NCBI GenBank assembly: GCA_000435275.1
Contig: FR883890.1
Coordinates: 1 to 64,000 of the forward strand
Source of the DNA: Clostridium sp. CAG:557
GTDB lineage: Bacteria > Bacillota > Clostridia > Oscillospirales > Acutalibacteraceae
Length of the DNA stretch: 64,000 nucleotides
Reading direction: 5' to 3'
The notes under the pieces were generated by a model. That model ran no database searches. It saw nothing but the letters and a program-made list of their open reading frames with translations, and was not told where the DNA came from. The translations under genes and the position numbers were made by a program. Below, piece after piece: positions 44,558-54,489 of the stretch (the stretch's first letter is position 1; every line of letters begins with the position of its first letter).

Positions 44558-46564
44558 TTGTTTTCTAAAATATTGATAGCTAATAGAGGAGAAATCGCTG
44601 TTAAAATAATTAACGTATGCAAAAGTATGAACATATCGACAGTAGCAGTTTATTCAAAAGCGGATAGAAATTCTTTACATGCGAAAATGGCTGATGAAAG
44701 TTATTGTATAGGCGATTTTGCGCCTAAAAACAGTTATCTTAATATGAATGCAATTATTTCTGTTGCTTTAGCAACCGGAACAGAGGCTATACACCCAGGC
44801 TATGGATTTTTATCCGAAAATTATAAATTTGCACGTTTATGTAAAGAAAACAATATTTGTTTTATCGGTCCTCCGTCTGAAGTTTTGCAAAAAATGAGTG
44901 ATAAAGCTGCTGCAAAAGAAGTTGTGAGGAAGTGCGGAATAAATGTAATAAATGGAAAAGCTGTTGTTTATGATGCTTTTGAAGTAGAAAAATTTGCAAA
45001 AAAATTAGGCTATCCCATAGTTACAAAACCTTTAAATGGTGGTGGCGGAAGAGGAATTCAAGTATTTAATGATGACCAAGAAGTACAAAAATTAATAAAT
45101 ACAGGTGAAAAAGCTTTTTATAACGAAAAAACGTTAGTAGAAAAATATATTTTCCCTGCAAGTCACGTTGAGGTTCAGATGGTTGCCGATAAGTATGGCA
45201 ACGTATTATGCCTTGGTGAAAGGGATTGCTCGATTCAAGAAAAAAAGCAAAAATTAATAGAGGAGTCACCTTGTGCAAAAATTAATGACAGTCAAAGAAA
45301 AGAACTTTTTAAAAAGTGTACTAATTTATTGAAAAAAATTGGATATATTGGTTGCGGTACAATGGAATTTCTGCTAGATTCTAACGGAATTTTTTATTTT
45401 ATGGAAATGAACTGTAGGCTTCAAGTCGAACATGCAGTGACTGAAATGGTAACTGGATTAAATTTGATAAAAATGCAAATATTGATAGCCTTTGGAGAGA
45501 CACTAAAATTGAAGCAAGAGGATATCAAAATTAATGGTTGGGCAATTGAAAGCCGTGTTAATTTTTGCGGCACAAGAGAGAAAAATATTGTCACAAAATT
45601 TGAATTTCATGAAAATGAAGACGTTAAATTTGAAACATTTTTATATGAAGGTTACCAAGTTCCTATATTTTATGATGCGTTAATAGGAAAAATTATAGTT
45701 CATGGAAAAACAAGAAAACAAGCAATTGAAAAATTAAACAAAGCATTAAATGATATAAAAATAGATGGTGTGGCAAATAATATAAATTTGCACAAAAGTA
45801 TGATAAACAATGAGGTTTTTAAATCTTTTAAACATGATACTAATTTTTTTAGTTTGTATTATAAAAAGAAATACTTGTCTGCAAACGAAAGATTGGAAAT
45901 GCTGGTAGATAAGGATAGTTTTGTCGAACGCGATTCTGACATGACTTCGTATGATATATTAAATTTTCCAAATTATAAAGAAAAATTAAAAAAGGCTAAA
46001 GAAACTACAAATTTAAATGAAGCTGTTATATATGGAGAGGCGAAAATTAATAATATAAATGTTGTTATTTTTGTTATGGATGGAAATTTTATAATGGGAA
46101 CTATGGGAAAAGTTGTTGGAGAAAAAATAAAAAGAGCTTTTGATTTAGCAATAAAGAAAAAGGTTCCTATTGTAGGTGTTACAGTTTCTGGTGGTGCAAG
46201 GATGCAGGAGGGAATTTTTTCTTTGTTACAGATGCCCAAAACAGCTGCTGCGGTTAAAAGACATAACGATAAAGGGCTGCTGTATATTGCAATTATAACA
46301 AATCCTACATTAGGTGGGGTCTCAGCAAGTTTTGCATCTGTTGCGGACATAATAATTGCAGAAGAAAAAGCTGTGTTTGGATTCAGTGGAAGACGTATAA
46401 TTGAAGACACAACCAAAGAGTGTCTTCCAAGGAATTTTCAAACAGCAGAGTATATTATGAATCATGGTATGATTGATATTGTAGCACCAAGAGTTAAAAT
46501 AAAGGAATATTTATGCAAAATTTTACATTTGCAAGAGGGAAATTTTTATGAAAAAAACAATTGA
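44558..46564 (+). CDS. accC: Fused biotin carboxylase - carboxyltransferase beta subunit (AccC-AccD)
   Basis: A 668-residue fusion. Residues 1 to about 440 are a complete biotin carboxylase (KILIANRGEIAVKI, HPGYGFLSEN, KPLNGGGGRGIQV, MEMNCRLQVEHAVTEM). From about 450 it continues as the carboxyltransferase beta subunit (ANERLEMLVDKDSFVE, VSGGARMQEGIFSLLQMPKT, NPTLGGVSASFA). The N-terminal four-Cys zinc ribbon of AccD is absent; the junction falls where that finger would be. With AccB and AccA it makes malonyl-CoA. I prefer TTG 44558 (protein start MFSKILIANRGE) with GGTGGTGA 5 nt before; a TTG at 44543 is in frame. Confidence 0.92.
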   Translation: MFSKILIANRGEIAVKIINVCKSMNISTVAVYSKADRNSLHAKMADESYCIGDFAPKNSYLNMNAIISVALATGTEAIHPGYGFLSENYKFARLCKENNICFIGPPSEVLQKMSDKAAAKEVVRKCGINVINGKAVVYDAFEVEKFAKKLGYPIVTKPLNGGGGRGIQVFNDDQEVQKLINTGEKAFYNEKTLVEKYIFPASHVEVQMVADKYGNVLCLGERDCSIQEKKQKLIEESPCAKINDSQRKELFKKCTNLLKKIGYIGCGTMEFLLDSNGIFYFMEMNCRLQVEHAVTEMVTGLNLIKMQILIAFGETLKLKQEDIKINGWAIESRVNFCGTREKNIVTKFEFHENEDVKFETFLYEGYQVPIFYDALIGKIIVHGKTRKQAIEKLNKALNDIKIDGVANNINLHKSMINNEVFKSFKHDTNFFSLYYKKKYLSANERLEMLVDKDSFVERDSDMTSYDILNFPNYKEKLKKAKETTNLNEAVIYGEAKINNINVVIFVMDGNFIMGTMGKVVGEKIKRAFDLAIKKKVPIVGVTVSGGARMQEGIFSLLQMPKTAAAVKRHNDKGLLYIAIITNPTLGGVSASFASVADIIIAEEKAVFGFSGRRIIEDTTKECLPRNFQTAEYIMNHGMIDIVAPRVKIKEYLCKILHLQEGNFYEKNN

Positions 46565-47321
46565 AGAACATTTAAAGATTACTTCAGATCCGATGAGACC
46601 AAATTCAATTGATTATATTAATTATATATTCTCGGATTTTATTGAGATGCATGGAGATAGATTGTTTGGAGATGATGCATCTGTTATTACAGGAATCGGA
46701 TTGCTTGATAGTATTCCTGTTACTATTGTAGGACAAAATAGGGGCAAAAACATAAAAGAACAGTTAAAATACCATTATTCTATGAGTTACCCAGAAGGGT
46801 ACAGAAAGTCGTTACGCGCGATAAAACAAGCAGAAAAATTTAAAAGACCAATTGTATGTTTTGTTGACACTATCGGAGCATATCCAGGAAAAGATGCAGA
46901 AGAACGTGGTCAAAGCAATGCGATAGCAATGAATTTAATGGAAATGATGTATGTAAAAACTCCAATAATAAGTGTTATTATTGGTTCTGGTGGTAGCGGA
47001 GGTGCATTAGCGCTAAGTGTAGCTGATAGAGTGATTATGCTTGAATATGCTACTTTTGGAGTAATTTCTCCTAAAGCTTGTGCAAATATACTTTGGAAAG
47101 ACACTTCAAGGGAAATAGAAGCAGCAGAGTTATTAAAAATAACCTCGAAAGAGCTTAAAGATTTTGGATTTGTCGATAGCATTATTGAAGAGGAAAACAA
47201 TAGTTTTACCGTAGTTGCTGATAAGATAAAATTTGAAATAAAAACATTTTTGACGAAATGCGCAGATATTTCAACTAAAGATTTGCTAAAAAACAGATAC
47301 AATAAGTACATGAGTTTTTAA
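46548..47321 (+). CDS. accA: Acetyl-CoA carboxylase carboxyltransferase alpha subunit
   Basis: A 257-residue AccA, lacking most of the N-terminal helical segment of longer homologues. It has IEMHGDRLFGDD, FVDTIGAYPGKDAEERGQ and the oxyanion-type glycine motif IIGSGGSGGALAL. ATG start overlapping the AccC-AccD gene by 17 nt. It is the last gene of the operon. After it, 47322-47667 contains a promoter and leader of the next small gene but no other gene that I can see. Confidence 0.95.
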   Translation: MKKTIEEHLKITSDPMRPNSIDYINYIFSDFIEMHGDRLFGDDASVITGIGLLDSIPVTIVGQNRGKNIKEQLKYHYSMSYPEGYRKSLRAIKQAEKFKRPIVCFVDTIGAYPGKDAEERGQSNAIAMNLMEMMYVKTPIISVIIGSGGSGGALALSVADRVIMLEYATFGVISPKACANILWKDTSREIEAAELLKITSKELKDFGFVDSIIEEENNSFTVVADKIKFEIKTFLTKCADISTKDLLKNRYNKYMSF

Positions 47322-47413
47322 AATATGTAATAAATAAAAATTTGCAAATGTCGACTTATCTATTTAGTGATAATTGACTAAAAAAGCGATAAAATCTTTA
47401 TAATATATTACTG

Positions 47414-47442
47414 TTGACGAATAACGAAAAATATAATATAAT
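47414..47442 (+). promoter_or_regulatory. Promoter of the Cys-rich GG-peptide gene
   Basis: TTGACG (47414-47419), a 17-nt spacer and consensus TATAAT (47437-47442). The start codon is about 220 nt downstream, so the transcript would have a long AT-rich leader, including a CATAAAA/TTTTATG stem near 47551-47583. Confidence 0.55.
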
Positions 47443-47667
47443 ATAAACTGCAAATATAAATTTAATTTAAATATTTTGACATTATTGTATTATTTAAGGC
47501 TTGTTACATAACGTTAATTTAAAAGTTTTACATCGATATCTAAAAGCGTTCATAAAAATTACTTTTCAACGGGTATTTTATGAGTGCTTTCTGTTTATTA
47601 GACGTAGTTTTAATTTTCTAAAAAGGAAAGTTTATTATGGATTAATCTTACGGTAGGAGTGTGCAAA

Positions 47668-47889
47668 ATGAGCGAATTTTTAAAAAAAGAAAAGATAAAG
47701 TTAGGTAAACTATCTGAAATTTCAGGTGGTATGATTATTGACGTTAATTCAAATGAGGTATGTTGCAAACCTGGAAGTTTTAAAGTTTTAGAGAATAAAG
47801 AAAATGAATGGCGTCAAAATGGCTGCCCTGAAAAATGTAAATATTGTTGGCATTTAAAATACAATAACGGTTTTTATTGTGATGTTTAG
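47668..47889 (+). CDS. Cys-rich double-glycine peptide (candidate precursor)
   Basis: A 73-residue peptide. A short charged leader (MSEFLKKEKIKLGKLSEISGG) ends in a double-glycine motif typical of bacteriocin/RiPP export leaders. The following 52 residues hold six cysteines (a CC pair, CPEKCKYC and one near the C-terminus) and several aromatic residues. ATG 47668 has AGGAGTG 7 nt upstream. The CxxxCxxC arrangement could also bind metal. No modification enzyme or transporter lies next to it. Confidence 0.65.
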   Translation: MSEFLKKEKIKLGKLSEISGGMIIDVNSNEVCCKPGSFKVLENKENEWRQNGCPEKCKYCWHLKYNNGFYCDV

Positions 47890-47913
47890 ATTTTATTGAT
47901 TGGAGACAAAATA

Positions 47914-47942
47914 GAACTCCTGCTTATAAAAAGCAGGAGTTC
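47914..47942. terminator. Bidirectional terminator between two GG-peptide genes
   Basis: A perfect 12-bp stem GAACTCCTGCTT / AAGCAGGAGTTC with a 5-nt loop, between convergent small genes. The flanking T-tracts are short. Confidence 0.7.
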
Positions 47943-47947
47943 TTCAT

Positions 47948-48199
47948 TTAAAAATATAAATGCCCATCTTCAAGAGGTTCTATTCCATCTTTTTCAACAT
48001 TTTGTATCCAAACATTGGCCACATTTTTATTATTAAAATAACCTTTAACCGATTTTCCGTTGAACGTCGCTGTTGCAACAAATCTGGCACCCTTGCTGTA
48101 ATTTTCATTTGTATTTCTTAGATACTTAACACCTCGACCACCAGATACACTTTTTAAATTGCTTTCATTTAGCTCTGCTTTATTATCTTGTTTTGCCAT
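47948..48199 (-). CDS. Small double-glycine leader peptide of unknown function
   Basis: An 83-residue peptide with a 20-residue leader-like start (AELNESNLKSVSGG) ending in GG, then a 63-residue basic/aromatic part with no Cys (GARFVATATFNGKSVKGYF, VANVWIQNVEKDG). ATG 48199 is preferred, with AGGAAGGGTG upstream; another in-frame ATG is at 48208. The LxxVSGG ending is shared in style with the two Nif11-type precursors. No immunity or export gene adjoins it. Confidence 0.6.
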   Translation of the reverse strand: MAKQDNKAELNESNLKSVSGGRGVKYLRNTNENYSKGARFVATATFNGKSVKGYFNNKNVANVWIQNVEKDGIEPLEDGHLYF

Positions 48200-48250
48200 T
48201 AAAAACACCCTTCCTAAAAATAAAATATTTGAGATAAATATCTCCAGTCA

Positions 48251-48279
48251 ATAATAACACAAAAAATATATATTGTCAA
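48251..48279 (-). promoter_or_regulatory. Promoter of the GG-peptide gene at 48.2 kb
   Basis: Read leftward: TTGACA (48279-48274), a 17-nt spacer and TATTAT (48256-48251). A perfect inverted repeat GAGATA-AA-TATCTC follows at about 48230-48243 in the 5' UTR. Confidence 0.6.
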
Positions 48280-48334
48280 ATATTTTTGTGAAAAAGGTAA
48301 AATACTGTTAAACTATAAATGTGTGTTCAATTGA

Positions 48335-48363
48335 TTGTGTTTTTTTGAATTTTGTGATATAAT
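48335..48363 (+). promoter_or_regulatory. Promoter of the corA leader
   Basis: TTGTGT (48335-48340), a 17-nt spacer and TATAAT (48358-48363) preceded by TGA, an extended -10. Transcription would start about 35 nt before the short leader ORF. Confidence 0.55.
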
Positions 48364-48404
48364 AAATAAAATTATTAAATTTTTTATTTTTAGGTGGTGA
48401 AAAT

Positions 48405-48485
48405 ATGGTTTCCGATGACCCAAATGGGACTTTTATAAAAAAAGATTTTTTATTAAGGAAACATATTTTCAAAAATTTTATGTAG
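48405..48485 (+). CDS. Short leader ORF upstream of corA (26 residues)
   Basis: ATG at 48405 with a strong AGGTGGTGA ribosome site 5 nt upstream; TAG at 48483-48485. The peptide begins MVSDDPNGTF and continues basic and hydrophobic. The acidic-proline start recalls leader peptides of Mg2+ transporter genes, such as MgtL, in which acidic/proline runs destabilise the ribosome at low Mg2+. The codons after residue 16 form the left arm of a hairpin just before corA. Its role as a leader is inferred from position. Confidence 0.5.
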   Translation: MVSDDPNGTFIKKDFLLRKHIFKNFM

Positions 48486-48510
48486 GTATGTTCCCTTAAT
48501 AAATTTTTAA
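48450..48510 (+). promoter_or_regulatory. Hairpin in the corA 5' UTR (candidate attenuator)
   Basis: TTATTAAGGAAACATA (48450-48465) pairs with TATGTTCCCTTAATAA (48487-48502), 15 of 16 positions, with a 21-nt loop and an ATTTTTAA tail. The left arm is inside the leader ORF and the leader stop codon is in the loop, so translation of the leader should control folding. Confidence 0.6.
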
Positions 48511-48522
48511 GGGGATGTGAAT

Positions 48523-49455
48523 TTGGTAAATTATTATAAAAATATAAAAGGAAAAATTACTGAGATCGAATCATATGAGGTTGGTTGCTGGATAAATTGT
48601 ACTGCGCCTGATGATGATGAAATCGATAAATTAATTGCTGACTTTAATATCGACCCAGATTTTTTAAAGTCGGCTTTGGATGAAGAAGAATCTTCTCACA
48701 TAGATTACGAGGATGGAAATACTTTAATTGTTGTAGACATTCCTGTTGCAAGAAAAAATGAAAAAAGTATTACATATCACACAATGCCTCTGGGTATAAT
48801 CATAACCGAGTCTAATGTTATTACACTTTGCTTGAGAGAAAATGTAATTATTGGTGAATTTGCAGAAGGTGTCGTTAGAAATATTTATACTCAGTTTAAA
48901 ACTCAGTTTGTGCTGTACATTATCTTAAGAGTTGCAATGAAATATTTGCAATATTTGAAACAAATTGATAAGATCAGTGATCACGCTGAGCATGAACTTA
49001 GAAAGTCTATGAAAAATAAAGAATTGATCCAGTTATTAGAAATAGAAAAATCGCTGGTTTATTTTTCGTCTTCTTTAAAAGCTAATGAGGCAACTCTTGA
49101 AAAAATAGCACGCGGCAGATTAGTAAAATTATATGATGAAGATCATGAATTGTTGGATGATGTGCTGATTGAAGTCAGACAAGCTATAGAAATGTCTAAT
49201 ACTCATATGAATGTTTTGGCAAGCACCATGGATGTTTTTGCGTCTATAATTTCAAATAATTTGAATATTGTGATGAAAGTTTTAGCATCGATAACTTTGT
49301 TATCCTCAATTCCGACGATAGTTTCTGGAATTTACGGTATGAATGTTGAATATTTGCCGTTTACTCAAAAACAATATTGGTGGTTTCCAATTATATTTAC
49401 AGGAGCAATCGTTGCAATAGTTGCTTACATACTAAAGAAAAAAGATATGTTATAA
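48523..49455 (+). CDS. corA: CorA-family divalent cation (Mg2+) transporter
   Basis: A 310-residue CorA: large cytoplasmic N-terminal domain, then two C-terminal membrane helices with the signature YGMNVEYLPF loop (GMN motif) between them and a basic KKK tail. It conducts Mg2+ or related ions as a pentamer. TTG 48523 is chosen because AAGGGG lies 8 nt upstream; a GTG at 48517 is too close to that site. A leader ORF and hairpin precede it. Confidence 0.93.
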   Translation: MVNYYKNIKGKITEIESYEVGCWINCTAPDDDEIDKLIADFNIDPDFLKSALDEEESSHIDYEDGNTLIVVDIPVARKNEKSITYHTMPLGIIITESNVITLCLRENVIIGEFAEGVVRNIYTQFKTQFVLYIILRVAMKYLQYLKQIDKISDHAEHELRKSMKNKELIQLLEIEKSLVYFSSSLKANEATLEKIARGRLVKLYDEDHELLDDVLIEVRQAIEMSNTHMNVLASTMDVFASIISNNLNIVMKVLASITLLSSIPTIVSGIYGMNVEYLPFTQKQYWWFPIIFTGAIVAIVAYILKKKDML

Positions 49456-49475
49456 AATTATAACATATCTTTTTT
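49444..49475. terminator. Bidirectional terminator between corA and the DUF2752 gene
   Basis: A 12-bp perfect stem GATATGTTATAA / TTATAACATATC with T-runs on both strands. Confidence 0.85.
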
Positions 49476-49482
49476 ACTACTG

Positions 49483-49845
49483 TTATGGTATACTGTTGGT
49501 CATCAGTCTAAAGATATAAACCACAAAAAAAATTATAATAAATATCCATAAGCAAACATTACGAATCTTTTTATTAAATTTGAGTGCAGAAACATTCATA
49601 TGTATTGCAATAAATGCAACGATTAACGATGGTATTAAAAGTGGATGATAATAAAAAGATTCATAAAAGTTTAATTTCATTAATGAGAGGAATGCGCGTG
49701 TCATACCACAAGAAGGGCATGGGATTTTTGTAAAAAAGCGAAAAAAACAGGGAATTTTAAAAAAATATAAACCTTCGCCAATAAGTAAAAGGAGCAGAAT
49801 GTAAAAAATATGCTTTACGATTATTTTAATAGCATCTTTGAACAT
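49483..49845 (-). CDS. DUF2752 membrane protein
   Basis: A 120-residue protein with three to four membrane helices and the family signature FTKIPCPSCGMTRAFLSLMKLNFYESFYYHPLL (the CPxCGxTRA core). Function unknown. It follows prmA on the same strand with 22 nt spacing and is probably the last gene of the heat-shock operon transcript. Confidence 0.85.
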   Translation of the reverse strand: MFKDAIKIIVKHIFYILLLLLIGEGLYFFKIPCFFRFFTKIPCPSCGMTRAFLSLMKLNFYESFYYHPLLIPSLIVAFIAIHMNVSALKFNKKIRNVCLWIFIIIFFVVYIFRLMTNSIP

Positions 49846-49867
49846 ATTTTTTAGCTCCTTGATTTTT

Positions 49868-50791
49868 TTACTTTTTTAGTTTTGCTGCGATTGCAACCCA
49901 GCCATTTTCAGTTTTTATATCTAGTATATTGAACTCTGACTCTAAAGAAAGCAAAACATTATCTTTATTTGACTCAATAATTCCGCTCATTAAATATATG
50001 GAATTTTCATTCATATAATTTTTTATTGATTTATTTAGATCAATTATTACGTCTGCTACAATGTTTGCAACGATTATATCGAACTTGCCAGAAATTTTTT
50101 CTGTTAAGTTGCCACAAACAGCATTAAATTTGTTATTTACATTATTAATTTTTGCATTTTCTAGTGCGGTCTTTACTGCGAGTTCATCGATATCTACACC
50201 AGTTGCACTTTCGGCACCAAGAAGAATTGATGCTATAGATAAAATTCCGCTACCGCAGCCGACATCAAGCACATTTACATTTGAATTGATATATTTTTCA
50301 AGCAATTCTAGGCAAAGACGAGTTGTTTCGTGAGTTCCGGTTCCGAAAGCTAAGCCAGGGTCAAGTTGCAAAATTGTGCGGTTAGAAGAGTTGACGCTAC
50401 ATTTTTCCCAAGACGGACAAATCAATAATGTATCTCCAATAGGGACCGGCTTAAAATATTTTTTCCAGTTATTTATATAATCTTCCATTTTGCAGCTTTG
50501 AGTAGAAATTTTATTTTTTATTTTAACGCAGTCGAAGCGTTGACGCAAAAAAGCTATAGCTTCCAGAGGATTATTTTCTGGAGAAATGTACACATGAATT
50601 AAAGCGATGTTTCTATTTTTTCTCAAAAGATTTTCATCAATAAGATCAATGTGCGCGATTTCTTTTGTCTCAGCCTCTAAATTTGAATAGTCTTCAATGT
50701 ATATACCGTAAGGAACTACCATATTTGCAATGGCCGAAGCAGTTTCAACATCGTTTGTATTTATTTCGATTATAATTTCGGTAAAATTCAT
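49868..50791 (-). CDS. prmA: Ribosomal protein L11 methyltransferase
   Basis: A 307-residue SAM-dependent enzyme that trimethylates L11. The SAM motif is VLDVGCGSGILSIAS and the acceptor region IVANIVADVI; an N-terminal substrate domain (NWKKYFKPVPIGD, DPGLAFGTGTHETT) is present. Directly after dnaJ with no gap, as in many Firmicutes. Confidence 0.95.
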   Translation of the reverse strand: MNFTEIIIEINTNDVETASAIANMVVPYGIYIEDYSNLEAETKEIAHIDLIDENLLRKNRNIALIHVYISPENNPLEAIAFLRQRFDCVKIKNKISTQSCKMEDYINNWKKYFKPVPIGDTLLICPSWEKCSVNSSNRTILQLDPGLAFGTGTHETTRLCLELLEKYINSNVNVLDVGCGSGILSIASILLGAESATGVDIDELAVKTALENAKINNVNNKFNAVCGNLTEKISGKFDIIVANIVADVIIDLNKSIKNYMNENSIYLMSGIIESNKDNVLLSLESEFNILDIKTENGWVAIAAKLKK

Positions 50792-51940
50792 TTAACTTTC
50801 TCCAAATATATTTTTTATTTTTTCAAAGAAGCCTTTTCTTTTTTGATAATTTGTTTCAGTAGCTTCATTTTCAAAATTTTGCAAAATTTCTTTTTGGTTT
50901 TGAGACAAATTTTTGGGAACTTCTATATTTATTTTTACAAATTGGTCGCCGCGTCCTCTAGAACCGAGCCGCGCTATACCTTTGCCACGGAGCTTGAAAA
51001 CATCACCGGGCTGAGTACCTTCATGAATATTATAACTTACTTTTCCATCTATGGTAGGAACAATAACTTCAGCACCTAGTGCAGCTTGAACAAAAGTAAT
51101 TGGAAGTTCGCACCAGATATCAAAACCACGGCGTTCAAAAATAGAATGAGGTTGCACATTAATATAAACATGCAAGTCGCCGGAGGGGCCTCCATTAACA
51201 CCTGAATTTCCATGACCGCTTACTTTTAAAATTTGTCCATTGTCTATGCCAGCCGGAATATTTACTTCAACTTTTTTAGAAGTTTGTACTCTTCCTGTAC
51301 CGGAACATTTTTTGCATGGATTCTCTATTACAGAGCCTGTTCCGTGACATTTTTCACAAGTGTGTGCGGTCTGAATAACTCCAAAAGGAGTACGCTGAGT
51401 AACCCGACTTTGCCCAGTTCCATGACAAATTGGACAAGTTTTAGCAGAAGTGCCTTTTGCTGCACCAGAACCATCGCAAATAGGACATTTTTCTACAACA
51501 CGATAAAAAATATTTTTTTTACAACCTTTCGCGGCCTCTTCAAAAGAAACATTTATATTAGCTTCTGTATCGGAACCACGCCTAGGTGCATTTGGATTAG
51601 CCTGGCGTCTCGATGAAAAGCCTCCGCCAAAAAAGCTACTGAATATATCTCCGATGTCAAAATCATCACCAAAAGGATTTCCTCCAGCAGCACTACCAGC
51701 GCCGTATGATGGATCGACTCCTGCATGACCAAATTGATCATACCTCGAACGTTTGTTGCTATCAGAAAGCACTTCATAAGCTTCATTTACTTCTTTAAAT
51801 TTTGATTCAGCGTCCTTATCACCTGGATTTAAATCCGGATGATATTTTTTTGCGAGTTTTCGATAAGCCTTTTTAATTTCGTCTTCGGATGCGCCCTTAG
51901 AAAGGCCTAAAACTTCGTAAAAATCTCGTTTAGATGACAA
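50792..51940 (-). CDS. dnaJ: Chaperone DnaJ
   Basis: A 382-residue type I Hsp40: J domain with the HPD motif ([11 protein letters not shown]), G/F-rich region, four CxxCxGxG zinc repeats ([32 protein letters not shown]) and C-terminal substrate domains. It stimulates DnaK. TTG 51940 (protein start [11 protein letters not shown]) follows TAGGAGTG and is preferred over the longer frame from 51985. Confidence 0.97.
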   Translation of the reverse strand: MSSKRDFYEVLGLSKGASEDEIKKAYRKLAKKYHPDLNPGDKDAESKFKEVNEAYEVLSDSNKRSRYDQFGHAGVDPSYGAGSAAGGNPFGDDFDIGDIFSSFFGGGFSSRRQANPNAPRRGSDTEANINVSFEEAAKGCKKNIFYRVVEKCPICDGSGAAKGTSAKTCPICHGTGQSRVTQRTPFGVIQTAHTCEKCHGTGSVIENPCKKCSGTGRVQTSKKVEVNIPAGIDNGQILKVSGHGNSGVNGGPSGDLHVYINVQPHSIFERRGFDIWCELPITFVQAALGAEVIVPTIDGKVSYNIHEGTQPGDVFKLRGKGIARLGSRGRGDQFVKINIEVPKNLSQNQKEILQNFENEATETNYQKRKGFFEKIKNIFGES

Positions 51941-51974
51941 AAAAATCACTCCTAAAATTTTTCGCCTGTTATGG

Positions 51975-52011
51975 AAATCCCTCAACCAGCAAAATTGTGG
52001 CTAAGGGATTT
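51975..52011 (-). other. Hairpin between dnaK and dnaJ
   Basis: Complementary arms AAATCCCT and AGGGATTT, with an inner GCCA/TGG pairing, fill the gap between dnaK and dnaJ. There is no U-run after it in the direction of transcription, so it may be an mRNA processing or stability element and not a full terminator. Confidence 0.45.
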
Positions 52012-52025
52012 TAACTTAACTAGTC

Positions 52026-53888
<1,863 letters not shown>

Positions 53889-53931
53889 TTATAAATAATA
53901 TAAGTTTTAGCGGAAAAACCGCAATAATTTA

Positions 53932-54471
53932 TCAATTTGCAACGGAAACCATCGCATGACGAATTATCTTGTCTCCAAGCATATATCCTTTTTGAAAAAC
54001 TTGTGCAATAACATTTTCATCAAGTTCTCCGTCCTCAATATGCGAAATAGCATTATGAAGCTCCGGATTAAATTTATCTCCAACGTTTCCAAAAGAATTT
54101 ACCCCAAGCTTAGAAAGAGTTGCAACAAATTGTTCATTTAACATAGAAAGCCCTTTTTGATATTCATCATCAGCATCACGACTGGATTCAATAGCTCTTT
54201 CTATGCAATCAGCAATGGGAAGAATTTCCGAGACAGTTTTAGCTTTTGCATCGTTATAAATTGAAATTTTGTCTTTTTCACTGCGTTTTCTATAATTATC
54301 ATACTCAGCAGCCAAGCGCAAAAACCGTTCATTTTGAACATTTAATTCGTCTTTAAATTCTTCTAATTTTTTTGAAACTTCTTCGTTTTCATTGATTATT
54401 TGTTGTTCTTCTGAAGTTTCACAAGGATTTGCATTTTCACATTCAGAATTTTTTATTATTTCTTCAGTCAA
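53932..54471 (-). CDS. grpE: Nucleotide exchange factor GrpE
   Basis: A 179-residue GrpE with an acidic N-terminus, a long coiled-coil (about residues 30-75, NERFLRLAAEYDNYRKRSEKD) and a C-terminal beta domain ending QVFQKGYMLGDKIIRHAMVSVA. TTG start (54471-54469) after GGGAGG. It releases ADP from DnaK. Confidence 0.97.
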   Translation of the reverse strand: MTEEIIKNSECENANPCETSEEQQIINENEEVSKKLEEFKDELNVQNERFLRLAAEYDNYRKRSEKDKISIYNDAKAKTVSEILPIADCIERAIESSRDADDEYQKGLSMLNEQFVATLSKLGVNSFGNVGDKFNPELHNAISHIEDGELDENVIAQVFQKGYMLGDKIIRHAMVSVAN

Positions 54472-54489
54472 AAGATAGGCCTCCCTTAA

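Noticed and set aside
45973..46416. 147-codon leftward frame inside the AccC-AccD gene
   Set aside because: It is antisense to the conserved carboxyltransferase motifs and shows no independent support.
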